Assembly: GCA_944326495.1 (NCBI GenBank)
Contig: CALVEE010000190.1
Coordinates: 1-13,122, forward strand
Source: Candidatus Gastranaerophilales bacterium
GTDB lineage: Bacteria; Cyanobacteriota; Vampirovibrionia; Gastranaerophilales; Gastranaerophilaceae
Reading direction: 5' to 3'
Length of the DNA stretch: 13,122 bases
Part shown: in pieces, positions 1 through 7,000 of the stretch
Layout of the letters: every line of letters begins with the position of its first letter
How positions within the stretch are numbered: position 1 is the first letter of the stretch
Made by a program: the position numbers and the translations under genes
The notes under the pieces: model-generated
Told to the model about the DNA's origin: nothing
Databases searched by the model: none
What the model saw: only the letters and a program-made list of their open reading frames with translations

Positions 1-2
1 AA

Positions 3-668
3 TTTAATACATTCAAAGAGCTCGCTCAAAAGTGTAAAGCGTTAAAAATAGATATTGTAATTGTCGAAAGTGAAAAATGGGTTCTACAGGGGGTTGCGGA
101 TGTTTTGCGCGCAAATCTGGTTAACTGCCTTGCGCTTACAGCCCGTGCAAATCAGCTTATTTTATCTAACAGCCGCAGACAGGAGCTTTTAAATAAGTAT
201 GGAATTTTAACCCCCAAGAAGCTGCTTTACCCCTCTGAATACCCTGTTATTGTCCGCGCAGACGGGGTTTGCAAGAAAGGGAATTCTCTTGATGAAATTA
301 TTCAAATCAGAGGAGATATTGCAAAACAATCAGAGGAGATTGCAAAAACAGTATTTTTGGAAGAATTTATTGAAGGAAAAATAGTTAATCTTATATCAAT
401 ATTTGACGGAAAAAATCTTTTGAGTTTCACAAAAGATGATTTAATTCTGGATTATTCAGATAAATTGCAAAAATTACTTACTTGTGAAAAGTTTGGGTTT
501 ATCGGGTTTTTAAATTCAGAACTGATTATATCCGGCAGCAAAATCTATAATCTGGGATTTTCTTCAAATTTTTCGGATATAAGTTTTGATATTGATTTTA
601 TTTATCTATTAAACTCTGCAATTTATCAAAAACTAAACGAAATTTCCATAACAGATATAATTAATTAA
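3..668 (+). CDS. PurD-like (glycinamide ribonucleotide synthetase family) protein, 5'-partial, probably non-catalytic
   Basis: The reading frame is open to the left edge, so the true start lies outside; 221 residues are visible. The order of segments matches phosphoribosylamine-glycine ligase: IDIVIVESEKWVLQGVADVL resembles the family's IDLVVVGPEAPLVAGVVDAL, then a serine-containing helix, a YPVIVRADG strand (family PIVVKADG), and VFLEEFIEG (family VVIEEFLxG). After that it departs. The NTGGMGAYSP region is absent, the metal-binding VIEFNxRFGDPE segment is reduced to IYNLGFSSNFSDI without its Glu and Asn, and the C-terminal domain is missing because the protein stops soon after the LNEI that ends the ATP-grasp core. 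Family membership is inferred from segment order; lack of catalysis is inferred from lost residues. The active purD, if present, should lie elsewhere. It could be a regulatory paralogue or a decaying gene. Confidence 0.72.
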   Translation, partial: FNTFKELAQKCKALKIDIVIVESEKWVLQGVADVLRANLVNCLALTARANQLILSNSRRQELLNKYGILTPKKLLYPSEYPVIVRADGVCKKGNSLDEIIQIRGDIAKQSEEIAKTVFLEEFIEGKIVNLISIFDGKNLLSFTKDDLILDYSDKLQKLLTCEKFGFIGFLNSELIISGSKIYNLGFSSNFSDISFDIDFIYLLNSAIYQKLNEISITDIIN

Positions 669-690
669 AAACGCAAATACTTCCTATAAT

Positions 691-787
691 AAGTGTTCTA
701 ATAAAAACAACGTTTTCCTCGCCCTACGGGAGAGGAGCAGCCGTGTTTGAGGCGGGAGCCGAAAACTACGGATGCGGTGAGGGGGCA
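691..787 (+). repeat. Dispersed GC-rich repeat, copy A1
   Basis: This 97-bp unit recurs almost identically in inverted orientation at 7754-7850 and in part at 1073-1143. It starts AAGTGTTC, has a hairpin at 717-735 (CCTCGCCC-TAC-GGGAGAGG), a second pairing GCAGCCGT/ACGGATGC, and ends GGTGAGGGGGCA. It is much richer in GC than its surroundings and has no coding potential that fits the neighbours, consistent with a REP- or MITE-like element moved in trans. No transposase is present in the window. Confidence 0.85.
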
Positions 788-890
788 ATGTTAGCCGGTA
801 GAAAAAATAAAAACCGGAAAGATATAAATATGAATACTTTATCTTCAATATTCACTTAACAGAGCAATAGTAGGTCAGGCACTGCCTGAC
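717..890 (+). repeat. Long direct repeat, unit 1 (A1 core plus AT-rich tail)
   Basis: From the CCTC hairpin through a tail containing CCGGAAAGATATAAATATG and TCTTCAATATTC to the terminal GTCAGGC palindrome, this unit of about 174 bp is repeated at 1073-1251 in the same orientation with scattered differences. The two units sit about 180 bp apart and bracket an oppositely oriented variant at 943-1019. This suggests local duplication of a composite repeat. Confidence 0.8.
874..890 (+). repeat. Short palindrome GTCAGGCACTGCCTGAC
   Basis: Perfect 8-1-8 inverted repeat. The same palindrome occurs at 1235-1251 (one end base changed), 7385-7401 and 7700-7716, usually preceded by GTAG on one strand. 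No T-run follows, so it is not a typical intrinsic terminator. It behaves as a REP-like dispersed element. Confidence 0.85.
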
Positions 891-942
891 TATAAGTTAT
901 TGGAAAGAAGATATGCACAGCTGACCAAACCCCTAACGGGTC

Positions 943-1019
943 TGCCCCCTCACCAAGAATTTCTAATACTCAACTAACGTTTCGTATTGAAATTCTATCC
1001 TCTCCCGTAGGGCGAGGAA
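943..1019 (-). repeat. Dispersed repeat, variant copy A4 with a different interior
   Basis: Read on the minus strand, the ends match the other copies (a CCTCGCCCTACGGGAGAGG start at 1017-999 and a GGTGAGGGGGCA end at 954-943), but the interior is unrelated and folds into its own hairpin (AGAATTTC..AATAC against GTATTGAAATTCT). Conserved ends with an exchanged middle suggest the ends are what is recognised. Confidence 0.75.
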
Positions 1020-1072
1020 GTGTGCAAGCCTTGATTTTTATTTGAAAAGTTAGTTGGAAATACTTGCTAAAC

Positions 1073-1251
1073 CCTCTCCCTACGGGAGAGGAGCAGCCGT
1101 GTTTGAGGCCGTGCCGAAAACTACGGATGCGGTGAGGGGGCAATTTTATCCTGTAGAAAAAAATAAAAACCGGAAAGATATAAATATGAATACTTTATCT
1201 TCAATATTCCCCTAACAAAGCAATAGAATAGTATGTCAGGCATTGCCTGAT
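1073..1251 (+). repeat. Long direct repeat, unit 2 (copy A2)
   Basis: Second unit of the direct repeat described at 717-890. Its leading hairpin is a perfect palindrome, CCTCTCCCTACGGGAGAGG (1073-1091), where unit 1 has one mismatch. It ends in GTCAGGCATTGCCTGAT. The AAGTGTTC leader of A1 is not present upstream here. Confidence 0.8.
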
Positions 1252-1273
1252 CCACTACTATATGAATAAATAT

Positions 1274-1486
1274 CTAAAAATTAAGAAATTCTGCTAAGGA
1301 CAAATTAAAAGCTTTTGCAATTTTATTTAATTTTGAGAAAGTAATATCATTTTGAGCAGTTTCAATGTTTCCCAAAGTTGAGCGTCCGATTTGTGCAAGA
1401 TGCGAAAGATCATCTTGTGTATAACCGTAAACTTTTCTCAATTCTTTAATCCTGTTTGCAAGCTTTTGTAACAAAATCTTGTCCAT
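1274..1486 (-). CDS. XRE-family helix-turn-helix regulator, 70 aa
   Basis: A single HTH_3/XRE domain fills the protein: a helix with IKELRKVYGYTQDDL, the turn and recognition helix around residues 23-42 (TQDDLSHLAQIGRSTLGNIE), then the typical ITFSKLNKIAKAFNLSLAEFL ending. I start at the ATG at 1486 (MDKILLQ), because the longer frame adds a hydrophobic stretch that would overlap the divergent promoter. It should bind DNA as a dimer and probably controls itself and the divergent HAD gene at 1539, since the 52-bp gap holds TTGTCC/GGACAA half-sites. There is no linked integrase or toxin domain. Family assignment is firm; the target is inferred from arrangement. Confidence 0.88.
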   Translation of the reverse strand: MDKILLQKLANRIKELRKVYGYTQDDLSHLAQIGRSTLGNIETAQNDITFSKLNKIAKAFNLSLAEFLNF

Positions 1487-1507
1487 AATAAAATTGTCCG
1501 CTATAAT
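1479..1507 (+). promoter_or_regulatory. Promoter for the HAD gene
   Basis: TTGTCC (1479-1484), a 17-bp spacer, and a perfect TATAAT (1502-1507). The -35 box overlaps the start codon of the divergent XRE gene, so expression of one gene should interfere with or be coupled to the other. Confidence 0.6.
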
Positions 1508-1537
1508 GACAATGTAAACAAACCGTAGGACGGACAA
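1494..1537. promoter_or_regulatory. Candidate operator with inverted TTGTCCG / CGGACAA half-sites
   Basis: TTGTCCG at 1494-1500 and CGGACAA at 1531-1537 form an inverted pair around the divergent start region. A further direct TTGTCC lies at 1479-1484. Half-sites flanking the TATAAT box next to an XRE gene suggest autoregulation. This is inferred from symmetry and position only. Confidence 0.4.
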
Positions 1538-1538
1538 A

Positions 1539-1880
1539 ATGGCTAAAAAAAGAAGAATTTTGGTAGATTTAGACGGGGTGCTTAATTATTATGGCAGAGA
1601 AGCTTATAGCGAAAATTATATTCCGAGTTTAAAAAATGGTGCCAGAGATTTTTTAGAAAAATTATCTTGTGAAATGGAGTTATATCTTTTTACATCAAGA
1701 AATTTGCTTCTAACTTCTAAATGGTTAGTGGATAATAAGTTAGATAAATATTTTAAAGATGTAACTAATATAAAAATACCGTCTTATTTGTATATTGACG
1801 ATAGAGCAATCTGTTTTAAAGGTAATTATGATGAAACTTTAGAAGAAATAAGAAATTTTCATGTTTATTGGAAACAGTGA
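1539..1880 (+). CDS. Small HAD-superfamily hydrolase (BT0820-like), 113 aa
   Basis: Motif I is ILVDLDGVL (nucleophile Asp10, acid/base Asp12), motif II is LFTSRN (Thr52/Ser53), and the acidic motif near the C-terminus is YLYIDDRAI (Asp87/Asp88). The absence of a cap domain and the IDDR signature resemble short HAD proteins such as those annotated as putative phosphatases in Bacteroides. The substrate cannot be told. AGGA at 1527-1530 lies 8 nt before the ATG. It is divergent from the XRE gene with a shared promoter region, and the pair lies in a repeat-rich stretch with an AT-richer composition than the main operons, so it may be an acquired two-gene module. Confidence 0.8.
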   Translation: MAKKRRILVDLDGVLNYYGREAYSENYIPSLKNGARDFLEKLSCEMELYLFTSRNLLLTSKWLVDNKLDKYFKDVTNIKIPSYLYIDDRAICFKGNYDETLEEIRNFHVYWKQ

Positions 1881-1949
1881 GTATTTAGAGCTTGCTTCGC
1901 AAAAATTTCAATATAAATATCAACAATAATACTCTGACATTTAATAAAA

Positions 1950-2110
1950 TGTCATCCTGAAAGATTAGAAAAACAAACGAAAGTGTAGTTTTTCAATCTG
2001 TTCAGGATCTTACCGAAACCAAAAGGCATTGCCTGATTGGTAAGATTCTGAACAGTGCGAAAAATTAACCGTTTTAAATAAATTAATTTTTCTGCACTTT
2101 CAGAATGACA
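1950..2110. repeat. 161-bp inverted-repeat (MITE-like) element
   Basis: The ends TGTCATCCTGAAAG and CTTTCAGAATGACA are inverted repeats with one mismatch, and the inner arms TTCAGGATCTTACC / GGTAAGATTCTGAA are also inverted with one mismatch. The whole unit can therefore fold into a long imperfect hairpin around AAAAGGCATTGCCTGATT. It has no ORF. A non-coding MITE or a repeat-type hairpin fits; no flanking target duplication is obvious. Confidence 0.65.
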
Positions 2111-2177
2111 GGATTTTTAAAAATTATCATAGGCAGTTGTTGAGCAAACTATACACTACTGCTATTTTTATCTTATC

Positions 2178-2206
2178 TTGACAAACGGTCGGACATAGTA
2201 AATAAT
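2178..2206 (+). promoter_or_regulatory. Strong promoter of the candidate small RNA
   Basis: Perfect TTGACA (2178-2183), a 17-bp spacer, and AATAAT (2201-2206). Predicted start at about 2212-2215, with no coding region before the terminator ending at 2294. Confidence 0.65.
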
Positions 2207-2211
2207 ATAAA

Positions 2212-2294
2212 TACAGGGTGGCAGTTTACCAGACTGCCGGATACCTTTGAGAAGTCTCAATGACTCTTATCTATTAAGGTGAGAGTCATTTTTT
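2212..2294 (+). ncRNA. Candidate small RNA of about 80 nt
   Basis: A transcript from the promoter at 2178-2206 would contain three successive hairpins: GGCAGT/ACTGCC (2220-2225 with 2233-2238) enclosed by GGT/ACC, TTGAG-AAGT-CTCAA (2247-2260), and a 14-bp terminator stem. ACCTT (2244-2248 region) could instead pair with AAGGT (2276-2280) inside the terminator stem, which would allow antitermination. There is no start codon with a ribosome binding site. I do not recognise a known RNA family. The next gene starts 250 nt further on and has its own promoter, so an independent small RNA is more likely than a leader. Confidence 0.55.
2259..2294 (+). terminator. Intrinsic terminator of the small RNA
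   Basis: AATGACTCTTATCT (2259-2272) pairs with AGGTGAGAGTCATT (2277-2290) around a four-base loop, with two G-T pairs, and runs into six T residues (2289-2294). Confidence 0.8.
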
Positions 2295-2340
2295 AATATG
2301 CATAAAATCAAAAAGATTAATAATAAACTTAAATTGAAGT

Positions 2341-2469
2341 TATCCATACTGACCCCCTTTCTAGTCGGAAACTAACCCGAAGTCTCAAATATTTTGCCGG
2401 TTAGCTCTTTTCGAAAAGGTATCTTTTACCCTGTAAAATTATCTTACTATAACTTTTTGGGGCTGTCTA
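2341..2469 (-). other. Diverged inverted copy of the promoter-leader module
   Basis: On the minus strand, TAGACA (2469-2464), ATAGTAA, an A/T box and ACAGGGT (2434-2428), then ATACCTTT (2422-2415), follow the same order as the plus-strand unit at 2178-2248. A short loop replaces the GGCAGT hairpin. CTAACC/GGTTAG then form a stem (2373-2378 with 2399-2404). There is no clear terminator. It may be a decayed or alternative small RNA; transcription is uncertain. Confidence 0.4.
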
Positions 2470-2480
2470 TTTGGTTTACG

Positions 2481-2509
2481 TTCGCAAGTACTTAAATCTG
2501 CTATACAAT
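2481..2509 (+). promoter_or_regulatory. Probable promoter of the reductase-cytidylyltransferase pair
   Basis: TTCGCA (2481-2486), 17 bp, TACAAT (2504-2509), 36 bp before the start codon at 2546. Confidence 0.45.
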
Positions 2510-2545
2510 GTTGAATATTTTTCGTTATTTATTTAAAATGACTTT

Positions 2546-3442
2546 ATGGATAAAGTTTTGATATGCGGTTTAGGAGCTGTGGGGCTTACTTTTGCGGTTA
2601 AGTTTCGGGAAAAATGTGATTTGAGAATTCTGGTAGATGAAGAGAGGCTTGAAAGATACAAAAAAAACAAGCCGACTTTAAACGGAAAAGTTCAAGAATT
2701 TGAGTATGTACTGCCGTCAATAAATACATTTACCCCCGATTTGATTATTATTGCGACAAAGGCGCAAGGGTTAGAGAGTGCAATAAAAAATATTAAAAAT
2801 TTTATCGGGAAAAACACTATTATACTTTCGCTTTTAAACGGTATTTCTTCCGAAGAAAAAATTAAGGCGGTTTATCCGGAGGCGGTGGTTTTAAAATCTT
2901 ATTTTATCGGACATAGTGCCGTAAGAGAAGGTAATTCCGTCACGCAGGACGGGGTGGGGGAAATTGTAGCAGAAAAAAATCCGCGGGTTATTGAAATTTT
3001 TAAAAGATGCGGGATAAATTATTCTTGTCCTGATGATATTGATTATGCTATGTGGCTCAAGTTTACGATGAATGTCTTTTCTAATCAGACTTCCGCAATT
3101 TTAAATATGACATTCGGTGAGTTAAAAAGAAATAGAACTTTTATTGAATTTGCAAAAAAACTCATTAATGAAGTCCGCCTAATTGCGGAAAAGAAAGGGG
3201 TTAAAAATCTTGATAATCTTGAAGCTGATGCTTTGCATGCGCTTTCTCTAATGTGTGATGAAGGAAAAACTTCCATGCATCAGGACATTTTAGCCGGAAG
3301 GAGCACGGAAGTTGATATTTTTGCAGGCGAAATAATAAGACTTGGTAAAGAATTCAAAATTCCGACACCTTATAATCAGGTTATATATGATTTAATCAAA
3401 GTGAAAGAAGAAGATAATGAATATAGCGTTCATTCCTGTTAG
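2546..3442 (+). CDS. 2-dehydropantoate 2-reductase family protein (ApbA/PanE)
   Basis: Reduces ketopantoate to pantoate with NADPH in the coenzyme A pathway if it is a true PanE. The N-terminal Rossmann domain begins with VLICGLGAVG (glycines 8, 10, 13); IATKAQ carries Lys72 and LLNG carries Asn98. The C-terminal helical domain has MWLKFTMN (Lys172, Asn176) with Asn180, and SMHQDILAGRSTEVD carries Ser243 and Glu255. These correspond in order to the E. coli PanE active-site residues. At 298 aa the length is normal. There is no clear Shine-Dalgarno before the ATG. The last 26 bp overlap the cytidylyltransferase gene, implying translational coupling. Because the partner belongs to surface-sugar metabolism, a role as a related oxidoreductase acting on another 2-keto acid is possible. 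Confidence 0.88.
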   Translation: MDKVLICGLGAVGLTFAVKFREKCDLRILVDEERLERYKKNKPTLNGKVQEFEYVLPSINTFTPDLIIIATKAQGLESAIKNIKNFIGKNTIILSLLNGISSEEKIKAVYPEAVVLKSYFIGHSAVREGNSVTQDGVGEIVAEKNPRVIEIFKRCGINYSCPDDIDYAMWLKFTMNVFSNQTSAILNMTFGELKRNRTFIEFAKKLINEVRLIAEKKGVKNLDNLEADALHALSLMCDEGKTSMHQDILAGRSTEVDIFAGEIIRLGKEFKIPTPYNQVIYDLIKVKEEDNEYSVHSC

Positions 3443-4094
3443 GGGCGGGAGTAAATCAATACCTCTCAAGAATATAAAAGAGATTAACGGCAAGCCGCTT
3501 GTATATTGGACGGCAAGAGCCGCAAATGAAGCCTGCTGCATAGATAAAGTTATTATTGCAACAGATAGCGGAGAAATAAAAGAGGTGGTTTCGGGTTTCG
3601 GGTTTGAAAAATTGGAGATTTTTGACAGAAATTCAGAGAATGCATCTGATACAGCCTCTACTGAAAGCGTAATGCTTGAATATATAGATAATGCAGGGCT
3701 TGATAAAAAAGACAATTTCTTTTTAATCCAGGCAACATCTCCTTTATTAAAATCAGAGCATATAGACGGAATGTTCAAAAAATATATTGAAAGTGATGCA
3801 GAGTCTATATTTTCTGCAGTTGTTGAAAAGCAGTTTAAGTGGTTTATAGAGCCGGACGGAGGGGTAAAACCTGTTAATTATGATTACCACAGACGCCCGC
3901 GCAGACAGGATTTTGAAGGACTCGTTGCGGAAACAGGCGCCTGCTATATTAATAAAGCCGGAAATGTTTTGAGAGACAAATGCCGGCTTTCAGGAAAAAT
4001 TACGTTTTACGAGCTTCCTTCATACACGGCATATGAGCTTGATGAAGAAAGCGATTGGATTATTGTTGAAGAGCTGCTTAAGCTTTACTCTTAA
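3417..4094 (+). CDS. Acylneuraminate cytidylyltransferase family (CMP-sugar synthetase), 225 aa
   Basis: Activates a nonulosonic or related acidic sugar as its CMP derivative for surface glycan assembly. The nucleotide-binding N-terminus is FIPVRGGSKSIPLKN (residues 5-19), followed by the conserved LIQATSPL (103-110), the RRPRRQ segment around 159-164, an AETGACYINK strand, and the acidic YELDEESDW near residues 206-214. The start is fixed by the family pattern, which begins MNIAxIPxRGGSK. It overlaps the upstream reductase gene by 26 bp and its stop codon overlaps the stop of the convergent AsmA-like gene. Which sugar (sialic, pseudaminic, legionaminic or Kdo-like) cannot be decided here, and no synthase is linked in the window. 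Confidence 0.9.
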   Translation: MNIAFIPVRGGSKSIPLKNIKEINGKPLVYWTARAANEACCIDKVIIATDSGEIKEVVSGFGFEKLEIFDRNSENASDTASTESVMLEYIDNAGLDKKDNFFLIQATSPLLKSEHIDGMFKKYIESDAESIFSAVVEKQFKWFIEPDGGVKPVNYDYHRRPRRQDFEGLVAETGACYINKAGNVLRDKCRLSGKITFYELPSYTAYELDEESDWIIVEELLKLYS

Positions 4095-7000
4095 AACTTA
4101 AACAAGTTCTTCAGCTCCTCGGCGCTGTTTTTCAACTGTTCTTTTGTATCATTCCATTGTTCTTTCGAGCTGTTTACAGCATCCGTAACACTCTGGACTG
4201 TGTTTGAAAAATCTTCATTTATTGATTTTTTTATTTCTTCAATAGTTTCCTTTGTTGATTTGGTTTCAATAGCGCTTGTGTCAACATCAGTAAGCCACTT
4301 GAACGATTTTACTGAGCTTGTGCTTTCCAATCCTCCATTAAACAGGACTTTGAAATCCTTATAGCTTGTACTCCCGCCGGTTAAAGCCGGAATTGCTTCT
4401 ATATTTTCTCCCTTCGGGTTTTCTGTAAGCGCATTAACGATACTCGCGGTTAAAGTCCCGAATTTAGGGATATATCCTAACAGCTTGTCTGCAGAAAGTT
4501 CGCCTATTGGCCCAAGTTTTGCAACTGCTGTGCTGTCTAATCTTCCAAGCACTGTAACATTGGTTGTGCCGTTTATGAGGTTGTATTTTCCTGTAATATA
4601 ATATGCCAGAAGCTTGCCGGAGCTTTTGATTTCCTTTATGTCAGCCCAGCCGTTTTTGAAATTCAAAACCCCGTCTATATAATCAAACTTTGCGGTATCA
4701 GCAAGGCTTGATGAATTGGTAAGTGTGCTTACTGTAGTTTTCATAACGCTGTTGGTTATGATGTTGCTTGCATTGAGGAATTTATCCAATCTTCCTATAG
4801 AGCCGAATGCTCCGTTTTTGACGCCGAAAGTTACCTTCCCGTTGAGTGATTTCATCATATCTTCATAGTCTGCAACCAGCATATCAAGCTTTGCATCAAA
4901 TCCTAATGTTCCTGAGAGTGCATTTTTTATCCCGACAGCACCGGCGACGGCCTTTGCTGCATCCATATTAGCGCCGGAAAAATCTATCGTTGTTTTTGCA
5001 TTTGCAAGATTATATTTAATATTACCGGCAATTGTACCTAAGAAGGCTGAACCCTTGAGGTTTGTGAGATAAAAATCATTCCCTTTGAGTTCAAAATCAC
5101 CTGTTAAATTTTCAGCCTCAATTCCGCCGGAGGTAAATTTTGCAAGCGAAGCACTGCCGTTTAAAATATGTCCATCAAGGTTTATATTAAGATTGTTCAT
5201 TGTGACAGGTATTTCAGGAATATTAAGAGATGGAACCTGCACATCACCTTTTAGAGTCGGATTCATCATATTTCCCGTTATTTGAATATTGCCAATAAAT
5301 GACATTTTAGATTTATCAAACATCGGTATAATTATTGTTGAGAGTTCGTTGGTATGATATAAAAGGTTCAGGGTTTGTTTATTCAAATTCATATCGCCGG
5401 AAAGCGTTGATTTGATATCCCCTGTTGTCAGGAAATTCAGCCCGATTTTTTCTGTCAAATAATTTTGAATTTTACCGGAGACGGTTGTATTAATTTTTTC
5501 TATCTGAACCGGTGTCGGGGTTATTTCTATTTCCTCCGGATTAATATTTGCATTAATTTTAGGAATAGAAATTTTTGCAGCAGGATTTATAATCTGAACA
5601 TCAGCACTTTGCGCATCACCGGAGAAAGTTTCGCCGTCAGAGGTGATGTTTACAACTGTAGAAGGGGCTTTGAGCGTTGTATTGGAAGGCGTATTTTTTA
5701 TATCAATATTATTAATACTTAGTTTAATTAACGGGTTAATTTTATCAAGTCTCCCTGTAATATCCGCATTCAATGAAATCAGGCCTGAATTAATATTGTT
5801 ATCTTTTAATAAAGCGCCCTGGCCTAATGCAACAAGAAGTCCTTTGAGATTAAGCTTATCTGCTGTAAGATGAAGGTCGCTTACGGCATCCTCGCTTATT
5901 GTGCCGTAAAATTTCAGAGGCTGGTTAAATACCGAAAATCCGATATTTTTTATATTAATGTTGTTGTTATTAAGTTCCGTATCAACATTAATGTTATCCA
6001 CCCCGACTTTGTATAATCCGTAATAAACCTCTGCAGAAGGAATTTTCAAGTATCCGTTTGATTTCACGGTTTTAAAATCTGATTTGAGGTTAAAGTCCGC
6101 ATCAATTCGACCCTGTGCACTCAAGGTCTGCAAATCTTTGTTATTGAATATTTCAGCAATATCTTTAACTATTCTTAAAACATTAGCAATTTCCGCCTTT
6201 GATTTAAAATTCATATCAATTTTCGGATGTTTTCCAATCTTAATTAATCCGTCAATTTTTGAAAGTTCATTCTTTTCGGTATAAATGTTTGAAAGTATAT
6301 TTATACTATTTCCCTTGAACTCCACATTCGCATCACTCGGGGGTAAATTTAGTATAGATAAATTGGTAACAACAGCTTTTCCGTTTATACCTTCTCTTGC
6401 TATGATTAAATCAGTATCTGCATTAGCGCACAATCTGCTTTTATACAGCCCCTTAAAAATTTCTGTAATATTAACCGGCTCGCTCTCTTTTTGCGCCTCT
6501 TCCGCAGCCTGCGGGTTTGTAATCAAATCATTAAGCTCAATATCCGGCATGATTTTATTTAAGACTGAAAGATTGTATTTAAACTGTTCTCTGTCTTTGA
6601 ATACAGCTTTGCCCGAAGCTTTAACCCTGACGCTTTTATTCAGAATAAAATCCGTAATCTCTGTTTTATCTCCGCTTATAATATATTTATCATCTCCGTT
6701 TATGAACGTAATATTATATCCTCCGGATTTGATATCAGGGAGATGATTTGAGAATTTGAGCCCGAGAGGAAGGGATAAATTCTGCGGTTTAACCTCTTCA
6801 TTATTTTGGTTTTTTTCTTCTTGCGGGAAGTATTTTTCTATTTCAAAACTTCCGTCATTATTGATTTTTAAATCGATATCAGCATTTTCAAGGCTGACAA
6901 TATCAATCTCAATTTTTCTTGCAAGAAGCGGGATTAATGACATTTTGACCTGAAAATCATTGGAGTCAAAAACCTGTTCATTATCAGGAGTAAGCAGTGT

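Noticed and set aside
1487..1537. N-terminal extension of the XRE gene
   Set aside because: It would run through the divergent promoter and adds a non-family hydrophobic segment.
2215..2223. AGGGTGGCA resembling the T-box antiterminator motif
   Set aside because: The rest of a T-box leader (stem I, specifier loop) is absent and the transcript is too short.
2459..2490. GGGGCTG start resembling the 5' end of tmRNA
   Set aside because: Only a few bases match, the required length of about 350 nt is not available before 2546, and no tag reading frame or tRNA-like end exists.
3392..3778. Minus-strand frame opposite the cytidylyltransferase
   Set aside because: It is the antisense shadow of a conserved gene.
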